Of a DNA stretch of 64,000 bases, positions 54,891 through 64,000 are shown piece after piece. Origin of the DNA: Neolentinus lepideus HHB14362 ss-1. Lineage: Eukaryota; Basidiomycota; Agaricomycetes; Gloeophyllales; Gloeophyllaceae. How positions within the stretch are numbered: the first letter of the stretch is position 1; every line of letters starts with the position of its first letter. Both the position numbers and the translations under genes were made by a program. The stretch covers positions 124,001 to 188,000 of the forward strand of contig KV425586.1 in assembly GCA_001632425.1 (NCBI GenBank), in the 5' to 3' direction. The notes below the pieces were generated by a model. The model was not told the DNA's origin, did no database searches, and saw only the letters and a program-made list of their open reading frames with translations.

Positions 54891-56444
54891 TCAGAGAACA
54901 TCCTCTACATTGCCGCCATCCTCGAAATCCATATCTCCATGCAATTCGACCAGATCAATGCTCCTCGTCAACATGGCAATATCTTGGTCACTGATATTCA
55001 CCGCATCATAGATAGTAAGGCTATTCATCTGTTTCTCCAGTTGGAGATGCTGAATGGACCTTATCAGAAGATCCACGAAATCGTCCTCGTCCACATCCAG
55101 GAACGTTCGGCGAAACCTGACGCAGTCCAACTCTAGTTCTCGCAGTCCAGAGCATATAAGACGAAAGATTGTCCCATTGGTATGTGCGCCAGTGCTTGTC
55201 CCGTGCTTGCATAGCAGGCGAGAGGGGAAGGGGCCGATTAGATGTCTCGAGGGCCATTGGTCCAGCCCGTCGTAGGACCTCATATCTTCGACATAGAGGT
55301 ATTCGATCCGTTCTAATGCAGACCCTATATGATCCGCTACGACATCGTATATTTGGCCCTCCGCATCGGCATCCCAGCCTGGGTGATAAGAGTTGAACCT
55401 GAGCTGAAGTGGTGCCTTGTCAGGGTCAGTCAGGTCTTCGCGACACAACGCGACTCGAGTGATGTGCGTCATTTTGAACTTGCTGTGCCCGAGGTCGCAT
55501 CCCCTGTACTTGTAATAACTTGCAATGCGATTGAAGTTCGGACCGATCGTCTTGATTATTGATTTCACCGTCTCGAGGTCGTCGGACAAAACACCTAGGT
55601 GCGCCGAGACATGCGAGGGATACTCGAGTAAAGCAAATAGCTTGGCAGCGGCATTTGTCCGAATAGTCATGCCGATCTGCTCTAAATGCTCGAGCTGAAT
55701 ATCACGCCTTGCAGAGTTACCGACAATCTTGACCGAAATGCCGAGCTTCCTAAGGTTGGGAGTCTGATTCAGAGCAGTCCAGATATCGTTTAGTGGGATG
55801 CGGAGCGCAGGAGGTCCAAGAACGTATAACTGTTCCAAGCTTGGTGACATCAAACGCTGGACTGTGCTGAAGTGGAACCCGACGACCCGAAGCTCCTTCA
55901 GGTTTGGAGCGATAAAGGGAATGGAAGCAGTATGTGATACTGCATCGTTGACAGAGCCACTGAAGATCTGCAGATACTGCAGACTACCAAAGTCCCACAT
56001 GGCATTTTCACCATACTGGCAAATATCCTCTTCCCAGACGTCGGTAGACAGTGTCATATCGAGGGAGATGATCTTGGGAGCAAAGGCATAGATTATGCCG
56101 GGCAGCCTGGGATGTTCTCTTCTCCAATCATATTCAATGACAACGTTTGGCTGCTTAGCTCGTTCCAAGAACAGCGTGGTCAGTTCCGGGTGGACAGCGA
56201 CGATCTCATTCCAAACATGGCTTCTTCCGTTTATCACAGCGTGCCATTGCTTGCACACAACCCGGAGTCTCATCCATACCAGAGAGTTTAGCCATGTCGT
56301 CGCATCGCCCTTGTTCTCTGATTTCGCCTTTGCTTTTGCTTCTGCTCTCTCCGCCTCGATGGTGTTGACTAGGATCTCGTCGAGAAGCTCGACGGGCATG
56401 TCGTGGATAGTCTTGGCAGAATGAGAGCGGTAGTTGAGAAACAT
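54891..56444 (-). CDS. F-box/LRR-like protein, type D (right copy)
   Basis: 517 residues, single coding exon. F-box MPVELLDEILVNTIE, MRLRVVCKQWHAV, VWNEIV; leucine-rich middle (LEQLYVLGPPALRI, TPNLRKLGI); motif VEDMRSYDG; C-terminal module VRFRRTFLDV, DDFVDLLIRSIQHL, NSLTIYDAVNI, ending DFEDGGNVEDVL. The left copy starts at an ATG right after a conserved intron acceptor; here that codon is ATT, so translation probably starts two codons later at 56442-56444 (MFLNYRSH). A two-residue insertion (AKAKAKSEN) near the F-box restores the total length. Many amino-acid differences but no disabling change. Confidence 0.85.
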   Translation of the reverse strand: MFLNYRSHSAKTIHDMPVELLDEILVNTIEAERAEAKAKAKSENKGDATTWLNSLVWMRLRVVCKQWHAVINGRSHVWNEIVAVHPELTTLFLERAKQPNVVIEYDWRREHPRLPGIIYAFAPKIISLDMTLSTDVWEEDICQYGENAMWDFGSLQYLQIFSGSVNDAVSHTASIPFIAPNLKELRVVGFHFSTVQRLMSPSLEQLYVLGPPALRIPLNDIWTALNQTPNLRKLGISVKIVGNSARRDIQLEHLEQIGMTIRTNAAAKLFALLEYPSHVSAHLGVLSDDLETVKSIIKTIGPNFNRIASYYKYRGCDLGHSKFKMTHITRVALCREDLTDPDKAPLQLRFNSYHPGWDADAEGQIYDVVADHIGSALERIEYLYVEDMRSYDGLDQWPSRHLIGPFPSRLLCKHGTSTGAHTNGTIFRLICSGLRELELDCVRFRRTFLDVDEDDFVDLLIRSIQHLQLEKQMNSLTIYDAVNISDQDIAMLTRSIDLVELHGDMDFEDGGNVEDVL

Positions 56445-57305
56445 CGCAATCTGGAGAGAGGAGAAACTGTCAGAATTGCATATACGCAATCACCGAGAAA
56501 CTGTGTGGCACGGATATGCCACGGTGAAAAAATGCCTTACCTGAAGGTTCGGCAAAGTAATACACGTCAAACTATCTTGAGAGACAACGTGAATTGTTGC
56601 AATAAGGCGATTTCGAATGGAGCGCGAATCGAATTCTCTGAGCGCGCGGGTCAGTTAAAACCAACAGCGGTCACAATAAAGGAAAAGAACATACAGTATA
56701 TACCCTCAGCGTAAACGAGGTATATGGAACCTTTCTTGAAAATGCAGTCAAGCTGACAGCTGCGTTGAACTCGAGAAAAGAAATTGGCAAGGCGTTTGCT
56801 ATTCGTAGAAGCGGAACGAGCGACTTGAACGTTCAGTATAGTTTGTTTGGTCGTGCTTGGTAGCCGTGGTATTCACCTCTCCTTTGTCCCAAATCTTCGG
56901 TGACATAGATGCTCCTGTATAAGCATCTCTAGCACGGTCCACTCCGAATGATGGATGACGTGCAGTTCCGATTACTTTGTGCAAGAACCAAAGGCCAGTC
57001 TTTGTTGGAGTCTCTAAAATCTCGGTTAGAGCGTACGCGCGGCGAAAGATCAGATGGATAGTTTCCAGAAAAACATTGTCTATCGCCTTGTTCTTCTAGA
57101 TGGACACGTAGTGACCGGGATATCACACAGCAGAGAAATTATTTCTGTCGAAGAATTAATCAGGTTCGCTTAGATGCCACAGGCGCAATAAAGCAATATA
57201 TTTCCATCGTCAGTACGATCCGCAAATATCTACGACGGTGGGGTAATATCGTCAGCTCTATCCATATGCTAAAGGTGAGAAATCGCACCTTACAGAACTG
57301 CTATA
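56445..57305. other. Intergenic region between D and epimerase (right)
   Basis: Contains the inferred 5' untranslated intron of D (56451-56540 on the minus strand, CAG|GTAAGG...CTCCAG). The rest is conserved noncoding sequence shared with left 7713-8480. The minus-strand frame 56929-57126 has a left-arm counterpart in a different, broken frame and is not accepted. Confidence 0.4.
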
Positions 57306-58298
57306 TCAATCTTCCGAACTCACTCTAACAGGCGATAGCCCAAAGGTCCTCAAAAACTCTCTACTATCCAGCGCCCGCCCGATCTGCTCTGGACTCCTTG
57401 GCAGCGCTCTAACTCTCTCCTCGTCCATGAGCTCCCGCACCCATCCAGCCTGCGGTCCCGTAGGATCCGACCCTCTGGAACTCTCACCGCCTGAGCCCCA
57501 TGCAGAGGCGAGGTCCCACCAGTCGTACATGCGCTGGTCGGTGAGAAACCACCGCTGGCCAGTGGCTTTGTCAAACTGAGGTGGACCGCGAGAATCGCGC
57601 GGGCGACGTCGATGCCATGGATTATATGTACATCTCCCTACGATGTGGAGGGGTAATGGGAAAATGTAGCTGGCAAAAAGAATATGCGCTGGTACCTTTT
57701 AAAGCTTCCTTGGTGGGAGCCACCGTACCCACCCGGTGCCTCACTCTTCTACTGCAGCCTCAGAGACCGCATAAAATCGAGGACTGTGATGGGCGTGTTG
57801 TGAGACAAGGCCAACAGCTCGGTCTCCGTATTTGCACAAGAGTTCTTGGTGTCGAATTCCGAGTGTCTGTCGTACCACACCATGCCCGATCCAACCGCCC
57901 CGATGTCTGTTTTTGTATCAGACTTTGCAGTGGCGTTGTTCTTTTCGAAACGAATTAATTATGACGGGGAAACACTGGGAATGAGACAAGATACTCACAT
58001 TCCATCATCCGATCGACCCAGCTGCACAAAACGTTCCCGCGTGCGTCTTCTGGAAATACCTCACTAACCTCTCCGATCCGCCGCTCACTCGGATAGAGAA
58101 TACCGTGTTTGCGTCGGGCAGTGAAGAGAACTGTGTCGCGTCGTCAGACTCGGGGTCGAAGATGAACGGAATGGTGCCTTCCCGACCGTCTCGGCTCGTC
58201 GCTGCATAGGAGATCTGTTGTTCTTTGCACAGAGGGATGAGGAAGGTCGACGACCAGCCAGCACCTAGAATGAGGATGTCGACTTTCTCCAAAGACAT
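57306..58298 (-). pseudogene. YeeZ-like epimerase, right copy, broken
   Basis: Exon 1 begins well (ILILGAGWSSTFLIPLCK, SDDATQFSSLPDANTV), then lacks three residues and, near 58030, about 8 bases relative to the left copy, shifting the frame before the intron donor. The middle exon has an extra T at the LDL segment (ATTTTATG against ATTTATG) and further changes that lose the GLWGGGRR block. The last exon lacks one base near the VHAQFDK segment. The C-terminal part (MYDWWDLASAWGSGG, RALPRSPEQIGRALD) is otherwise well kept. Three independent frameshifts make this a pseudogene. Confidence 0.8.
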
Positions 58299-58657
58299 TG
58301 TGTCTTTTGCTACCTAGTTAACTGGGTAGTTCTTGCCGTCTGCTTTTCATTCAAGTCGGGAACAATCAGGAATAACATGAAGAGGGTTGACCTACTAACA
58401 CCGCTCCCACGTACGGGCATTGCAGATGCCATTTGAGTCGCGAACTGGACCCCTCACGCCCACGGAAGACTTTGGTCCTGGAAGCGCTAGCTTGGATGAC
58501 ATTGTACACGACTGGTCACAGTAACACGTCGGGGGGAGCGGTCAGAAGACAAGAGTAGAAGTGCAGCAGGGGCAGGAGAAGAGGGCATCTCTCCGAGGCT
58601 CGCATAGACTGGATGCATGATGGTGAGAGCGCATGCATGAACCCGAAAGTCTTCATG
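58299..58657. promoter_or_regulatory. Old promoter region of right epimerase copy
   Basis: Mirror of the sequence upstream of the left epimerase (about 6340-6696), with shared blocks near the start (ACCTAGTTAACTGGGTA) and further up. Its outer edge adjoins the misplaced third copy of the B-downstream block, so a rearrangement junction lies near 58640-58660. Confidence 0.4.
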
Positions 58658-59060
58658 TCATGAGCACGACGATAGCTCTGGCCTTGCTAGTACTAATTTA
58701 TATATCATCTGACCAAATCGACGACTTATGGGATAAACAGCCCAACATCTGACCGGTAAATCCGTCTGGACACTTGCATTCACTATTCCCGCCGCTGTCT
58801 TCCTCGTCTTCACCGGGACTGGAAAGGAGAGCCGACGACTTCGAGAACAAATGCGCTGGACCCCGAATCTGGAGAAGGCATCCTTTCTCATTTACGCAAG
58901 ACAGAAACTAGTCGATGTCCAACGAACACAGAACGAAGTTTTTCGGCGAGCCTGGCTGAGAGAACAAGTAAACAATAGTCCAAGACCTTCGGAACGCCGG
59001 AATTGTGGCTCTATGTACAAACCGCAACAAAGTTCGGAATCCACATACGGCTATCGGCTA
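58658..59060. repeat. Third copy of the B-downstream block
   Basis: Aligned to 14261-14720 in inverted orientation and to 52140-52545. The minus strand reads MRKDAFSRFGVQRICSRS, matching left 14399-14704 (MRQDAFSRFGAQRICSGS), but this reflects DNA identity and is not a gene. There is no B gene beside this copy, which shows that sequence here was moved or duplicated with the C-type debris. Confidence 0.6.
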
Positions 59061-59110
59061 CTACTCGTATGCATCCTCCATCGACTATCGATCGATTTAT
59101 CGAGTCACAG

Positions 59111-59320
59111 TTATGCATCTAGGCAATGCAGTCTTGCTTGTACCTCGACGCATACGCAAAGATCAATGCCGTCTCGTAGTGGAACCCTCAATGTGTCCTC
59201 CCCTCCGGGCGATGGGTAGATTGGGTGAGCATCCGCTGCAGAAGCGGTAGGATATTCTGCAGTTCGTCGCCATCTTCTCCGATGCCGTGATCTCCAAGTG
59301 CAGCAAAGTAATATATTCAC
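59111..59320 (-). pseudogene. Short F-box middle-segment fragment (right)
   Basis: The minus strand reads HPIYPSPGGED and GIDLCVCVEVQARLH, the central F-box segment best seen in type A (IYAPSPKG, GIDLSLCVEKQAR). Mirror of 14060-14260. Confidence 0.55.
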
Positions 59321-59479
59321 TCTCCATATAAGCTATTCCTACCTTCTGCTCATCTGAATATTAGTCGCAGCAGTCACTTTCAGATTACCAGCGTTGCCTG
59401 TAGTCATTTTTATGCCTCCCCTCCCCATAACAGGAAATTGTACAGCCTTTCTAAGGGGGCGTACGCTCTAGTATATGGC

Positions 59480-60175
59480 TGACGAAACACCATCTCTCCA
59501 CTTCTTTCCACCACTCCTCGCCCCACCGTGCTTCTATTTCCTGCGAGTCGTCGTATCCCAATTAACTTTTACCTCCAGCATCTCCATGCCGTTTGGATAT
59601 GATCTGATTGATCTTTTCAGATTGCCAATAAAACCTCTCTTCTTCGTATTGGTCTTGCTCGTCCACTTGCACTCATAGAACTGAATGGTGAGATTGTGAA
59701 GTTGTTCTTCCTTACCGTGCCGTTTTAACAGCCCTCTTACACCATCCAGGAAGCTCCATTCTTCCCTTGTTCACGAGCTGGGAACCTGATGATACTGAGA
59801 ACTGGAGAAAGATGAGGCCGCGCGCAAGCATCTCGAACACAAAACTGCAAGATACGCACGTCGGGCAGCCGTCTGCACGGTGTGCTCCGCTGCTTTATCA
59901 TGTCATGGCCGTCGTCGCCGGCATTATGAATGGCAAATGCCCGATTTCTCGAAGACTCCAGGTGAGGTGCCAACGTTCTGGGCCGGGCGCCTTGCCTGTT
60001 TATTCATCCATAGACCAAGGTCAGTCTCGTCTCGCAATGGAAGCGACGATATCTCCTCCCTCGGGATGATGATTAGATGTAAACTCGTGGCTAGTGTTTG
60101 CTTTAGAGGTAATAGCATAAGTCGCAGCTCGTCGACGTAGTAAAGTTCAAGTTCCGTAAGGCCCAACAATCCGTC
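59480..60175 (-). pseudogene. Remnant of a type C-like F-box gene (right)
   Basis: Minus-strand debris aligned to left 13080-13812: GLTELELYYVDELR, DETDLGLWMNKQAR, and, further along, the reverse of the KRSIGNLKRS-like and LEVKVNWD-like C-terminal segments around 59560-59640. Multiple stops and shifts. Same order relative to C as in the left arm, so it predates the duplication. Confidence 0.6.
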
Positions 60176-60479
60176 CACAGGTAAGGCGCATTCGTAGCTT
60201 TTTACTCGTCTTGAATCTGATCCTCACCCTTTCCGTATCTTAGCTCCTTTCATACCCTCTCTTTTCGCCGTGTAGAGATGCAATCGAATGGTTCGTGCCC
60301 ATCGTTCATGATGGGACGTAGGCCGATGCTAGTCAGTGTCACTACTGACATGCATTGCTCGGTGTTATTTTTGCAACTATATATAGGAAATTGTTCAACT
60401 TTGCTTCACGACCACTTCCTTTGTGATACAGCTACACAGCAAATGGAATACCGTCATCCTACCTCACACCACCGCCCTT
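60176..60479. other. 3' flank of F-box C (right)
   Basis: Mirror of 12750-13020, for example the block around GACATGCATTGCTCGGTGTT against the left GAACACCGAGCAATGCATGAC. No gene. Confidence 0.45.
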
Positions 60480-62153
60480 CTATTTCCTGCGAGTTATCGA
60501 GTCCCAGACGACCTCTACTCCCAGCTTCTTCAACGCCTCCACATCACTGGGATATAACCTGGTTGCATTCGAGATAACAAGCTGGAACAAAGTTCTGTCT
60601 TCCTGGGTGAGATTGTTTTCGTTTTGCGCGGCGTCGCGGAGCTTAAACGATCTTTTCAGATCGGCAATGAAACTCCTCTTCTTCGTCTTGGCTGTGCTGA
60701 AACGCGCGCCTTGATTCTTTCTGCGCTGTGGACAAAACTGGACATCATCCAGGAAAAGAGCCTCCAGCTTGGGAAAGACGGTGTGACAGATGCCGTCCTC
60801 CTCATAGTGATGCAAACCCTCGGGCATCACCTTAGCTCCCTTTCGCTCCAGGTGGAGAGACCGGACGTTGTGCATGACGCGGAAGACCTTGTGCCAGGCT
60901 TTCAGGTTTGTCTTCTCGCAATAATCCCCGTCGCTGATATAGACGTTCTCGATCCTCTCCAGGATATCTTTGAAGAACGTCGTCATGAAGTTCAGCATCC
61001 CGTGCCGAAACTCCATGGATAGCTTCAGATGAATGCCTTCGTCAGGCTGCACCAGGGCCGTCGGCTCTTTGGTGAATGCGATGCACAGGTATTGCGGCGA
61101 TGAACGGAATTGCGCGGTGCGTGGGGGGCAGTTTCGCACTACTTGGTCGAGCAGTGGCTGAACCAATCGCAGTGTCCGGCGATGATCTTCGTCGGTCTCA
61201 TGACACATGCCAGAACTTTGGAGCTGGATATGCCGGAGTGTGGGAGCGGCGATGAATGTGAGGCATTTCACATCCTCGGACCTGCCAACCATGCAACTGA
61301 TAGATTCCAGTCCAGCCAGAGTGTGTGTCGGTGGATCATCGAATGGCGGTGTGAGACCTGACTCGAGGTTGAGACGAACGAGGTTCGGTAAGGTGTCTAG
61401 AGCTTCGAGGAATGAATCCCCATCGATCCTTCTCTGTCCGCGTATACTGAGCTCCTCAATCCCGCCGGGCAAGGCATATTGCAGTGCGCTCCAGTTGTCC
61501 CTGTTCGTGTCCAGCCTGCGCAGGTTCTTCATCCCTTGCATAGTGGTTATGAACTCCTGGAGCCGTATCCCTCGGAGTTCATCGAGTGTGAGGTCCTCGA
61601 TAACGTCGTTGAACATTGGCTTGATCTCTTTCCAGATGAAGTTCTCCAGCGTGAGCGTCTTCAGCGCAGGCGACTGGAACCGTATAAGGAGAGTTGACGG
61701 GTCCTGCCCCGGTGCGACATTACTTCCCGGCACTTTCTTCAGCGCTAATCTCTTTATCTCCAGGGTCGGTGCATTAAAGGCGCGGATAACTTCTTCAGAA
61801 ACCCATAGATCCAGTTCTTTAATCCTACCAGCGGACCCCAGCATCAAGGCCAACTTCCGTCGGTCAGCTTGTTCTACAGCGCTCGTCACTAGCCCCCTCA
61901 TGTACAAGTCCGTCTGCACACTGTGAGCCAGAACAAGCTCCATCGCCCTGGGGCTCGTAACTGGAACGTTTTTCCAGAACATAGCATAGTTCAGAACCTC
62001 GTTCCACGCATGGCACACAAGTCTGAGTTGTGCCCACTTGTAAGACCAGCCACGACGAAGGGGATCGATGGTGTTGACAGCGACATGATAGAGAAAGATT
62101 TCGGACAGCGTTTCGGCTGGAATACTGCTAATGGTTGCCATAGTTGTCGACAT
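60480..62153 (-). CDS. F-box/LRR-like protein, type C (right copy, intact)
   Basis: 557 residues, single exon, probable SCF substrate receptor. F-box at about residues 9-62 (IPAETLSEIFLYHVAV, AQLRLVCHAWNEVL, FWKNVPV); leucine-rich middle (GRIKELDLWVSEE, LKTLTLENFIWKEI, GMKNLRRLDTN, GIEELSIRGQRR); central segment with CPPRTAQFRSS; motif IENVYISDGDYCEK; MHNVRSLHLERKG; and C-terminal module FPKLEALFLDDVQF, LKRSFKLRD, LFQLVISNATRLYPSDVEAL, VEVVWDSITRRK. The start is ATG 62153 (MSTTM); a second ATG four codons on is also possible and corresponds to the left start. This is the only unbroken C copy in the window, though out of the mirrored order. Confidence 0.87.
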   Translation of the reverse strand: MSTTMATISSIPAETLSEIFLYHVAVNTIDPLRRGWSYKWAQLRLVCHAWNEVLNYAMFWKNVPVTSPRAMELVLAHSVQTDLYMRGLVTSAVEQADRRKLALMLGSAGRIKELDLWVSEEVIRAFNAPTLEIKRLALKKVPGSNVAPGQDPSTLLIRFQSPALKTLTLENFIWKEIKPMFNDVIEDLTLDELRGIRLQEFITTMQGMKNLRRLDTNRDNWSALQYALPGGIEELSIRGQRRIDGDSFLEALDTLPNLVRLNLESGLTPPFDDPPTHTLAGLESISCMVGRSEDVKCLTFIAAPTLRHIQLQSSGMCHETDEDHRRTLRLVQPLLDQVVRNCPPRTAQFRSSPQYLCIAFTKEPTALVQPDEGIHLKLSMEFRHGMLNFMTTFFKDILERIENVYISDGDYCEKTNLKAWHKVFRVMHNVRSLHLERKGAKVMPEGLHHYEEDGICHTVFPKLEALFLDDVQFCPQRRKNQGARFSTAKTKKRSFIADLKRSFKLRDAAQNENNLTQEDRTLFQLVISNATRLYPSDVEALKKLGVEVVWDSITRRK

Positions 62154-63510
62154 GTACGGGTGGGAGGGTTAGTACGGCTGGAGGTGGTTCATGTGCCACA
62201 TAGTTAGTTTATTGCCACAAACGTAACACGGGGAGAACTCTTACAAGATGTGCTTGATGTCGAGAAGGAAACGGACTCTTCTGAGAATGTACGATGTTCG
62301 CTTTGGGGGAAGAAGTGCTTTGGGCAAGTCCAAGTGGCTGTAAGGGCAATATAATAAGGAGATCACGTGTTGAAGTTCGGTGGCTCCGGCTCTATTTGGT
62401 TTCATCTCCATTGTCCTTTGTCCTTTGCCACAAGTCACATGGACAAAGAACTTTCTTCGCTTGGAGGGGACTGCCTGCCAGTATAATTGCCGTGATAGGC
62501 ACCCCTCAATTGACCAGCTTGGTAGCAATATCTAAAGCGAAGTGTTTCGCAAGTCCATGTCACTCTGCACGGTGGATGCCTCATCGACATTACTTATGCG
62601 AATCAATTTTGAGTTGGGTTGGTTGATTGCTGCTTCCGGGAATACCAGACCATTTGTCTTGGTTGCAACGGACGCACTGAAGAAACGATGTGTATTAATG
62701 GCACTAGCTATGAAGTACGGAACAGTACGAGTAGAGAAGTCTGATTCACAAGTTACATCTTGTTGCCCGAGTCGAGTCGATTTCGTACGCACAGCTCATT
62801 CCCGCAGATGCTCTCAAAATCATCATGTCAGGGATATAATTTTGCAGAGATATATTTTCTGGATAGCTAGCATGAACGGAGAAGCCTCAGGCTGGTGAAG
62901 GGCACATGAATGGCTTATAAACAGAATATGAATGTCGAGCGATTTATGGCGACGAGTAGTAGGAAGATCTGCTACAATGCGTGTAACGGGCACGGTTGTT
63001 GCGAGACCGAGCCCGGCACCTAATAGAACATAACGAGACTGAAAGAGACTCGCAACGGACTGAGAGAGCAAGAAAGGCGTCGATTACTGGCGTTTGGCAA
63101 GACAAAGAGCTACTAACTACAGTGTGACGACGAACTAGACTACGTTACGTAAGCATGTATGGCCTTGGACATTACAATGCGTCGGCAGACGCCGCAACTC
63201 TGCATACTGCAGTCCTGAACCCGCCACCCATGTCCATTACCCTGCAGCCCCATGAGTGAAGCATGTTGGGCACACGACTATCGGAGGAGGTTGAATGTGG
63301 AGGCAGGGCAGCGTACGTTTGGGAGTGCGACGAAAGGTGAAGGACAACTCAGGCTCAAACCCTCAATGTGATTCTAATCTGATAGAACGCACTGCAGGAA
63401 TCTATACGTTCGCCATAGTCAAACCCAATACCCATATCTTATCCATCAATCTGAAACATTTCGATCTGTCCTCTTTACCCCGCCATCTCTTTATCCCTCA
63501 TCCTCTGCTC
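62154..63510. other. Upstream region of F-box C (right) and unassigned sequence
   Basis: 62154-62620 mirrors left 10610-11089. 62630-62720 (GCTTCCGGGAATACCAGACC and TTAATGGCACTAGC) matches left 10475-10560 but in the same rather than opposite strand sense, marking the other side of the microinversion. 62720-63510 has no counterpart I can find and no recognised gene. Confidence 0.4.
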
Positions 63511-63519
63511 CTCGCACAA

Positions 63520-64000
63520 TCTCAATGACCGTCTCGTCTGCAAGCCTACCACCACTGATAGGGTTTATATCGCGATGATTGGGCTGATATCTTCTGTCGA
63601 TGGAACTGGGCGCCGCCATAGTCTGGCTTAGTGGCACTCACCGGATCACTTTCGATGCTTCCAATTTTCCCGTTGTTCCTGTCATCTTCAAGACCACCAA
63701 GTCATTGCAAATGACTTCATTCATGAATTAATTCTACAGATCAATGGATGCTTTGCGCAGATCCGCCGCGCTGTGAACAGTAAGCTTTTGATGTGTTTTT
63801 CCGACTGGAGATGCTGACAAAACCTTAGCAGGACGCTAAGGAAGTCTTCCTCGGAGCTGTCAAGCCGTTTTATTTGGAGCCTCAAGTCGTTTAAGGTGAG
63901 CCTCTTCATCAGAGAAAACCGCGGTCCCGCTAATGAATAGGTCATGCTCCAATGGATTAAGCCGGCGAGGCTCCGATTCGATCACACACTCTCAGGAGTG
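63520..64000 (-). pseudogene. F-box type E/D C-terminal remnant at window edge
   Basis: The minus-strand frame 63721-63945 reads RLTLNDLRLQIKRL, SEEDFLSVLLRFCQHLQSEK, an E/D C-terminal module (compare SEDDFLDLLKRSVQHLQSEN), then loses the LTI block. It occupies the mirrored position of left F-box E. The upstream part of this gene would lie beyond 64000, so whether it is a whole E copy or only debris cannot be judged here; stops in the last 60 bases argue for debris. Confidence 0.55.

Larger units (their letters stand above)
39831..64000. repeat. Right arm of the inverted duplication, running off the window
   Basis: Mirror of 3-30 kb. Order from the inside: debris, F-box A, DUF3292, F-box B, E-like debris, F-box D, epimerase remnant, C-type debris, F-box C, E-like remnant. 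Differences from the left: no lipase, no tandem direct repeat, no MITE-like element, an extra copy of the block downstream of B, and the C block lying outside rather than inside D. The arm continues past 64000. Confidence 0.85.

Noticed and set aside
1..64000. CRISPR array, rRNA or tRNA genes, secondary-metabolite cluster
   Set aside because: No regularly spaced repeats, no tRNA-like box A/B pairs noticed, and no PKS, NRPS, terpene cyclase or P450 frames; the genome is eukaryotic and the gene set is F-box-centred.

Overview
The window looks like nuclear DNA of a filamentous basidiomycete, most likely an Agaricomycete. Coding exons are interrupted by short GT-AG introns (about 48-60 nt), the genes match fungal families (DUF3292, an AreA GATA-like/DUF3295 regulator, a class 3 lipase, Ure2-type GST, TFIIF beta), and there are many diverged F-box paralogs, as is common in these fungi. 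No prokaryotic or viral features were seen. All alignments between parts of the window were made by eye.

The main structure is a large, old inverted duplication. The left arm runs from about 3.0 to 30.06 kb and the right arm from about 39.83 kb to beyond the window end. Between them is a ~9.8 kb unique spacer. Outside the left arm (1-3 kb) lie the 3' part of a TFIIF beta gene and a decayed glutathione S-transferase.

Left arm, outside to inside: F-box E (interrupted by one in-frame stop), a YeeZ-like NAD(P)-binding epimerase, F-box D, F-box C (frameshifted), C-type debris, F-box B (minus strand), a DUF3292 membrane protein, a tandem direct repeat, a class 3 lipase found only in this arm, F-box debris, F-box A (minus strand), and more debris. 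Right arm, inside to outside: debris, F-box A, a DUF3292 gene, F-box B, E-like debris, F-box D, a broken epimerase, C-type debris, an intact F-box C, and an E-like remnant at the window edge. The arms correspond gene for gene in opposite orientation, except that the C block has changed places with the D/epimerase block on the right and the lipase and its tandem repeat are missing there.

The spacer carries one large, well-formed gene. It encodes a 1,055-residue disordered protein with an N-terminal AreA GATA-like (DUF1752) motif and a DUF3295-type C-terminus, and it uses a GC-AG intron. The rest of the spacer is degenerate repeats and unrecognised sequence.

The five F-box types share more than the F-box. 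All end in a similar module (F..L..L..V.F, then L..S, LTI, D...L), preceded by a D...Y motif, so they look like one locally amplified family of probable SCF substrate receptors. Different genes have decayed in each arm (C broken on the left, epimerase broken on the right), while A is much more alike between arms than B or D. That pattern suggests ongoing exchange or conversion between arms alongside loss of redundant copies.
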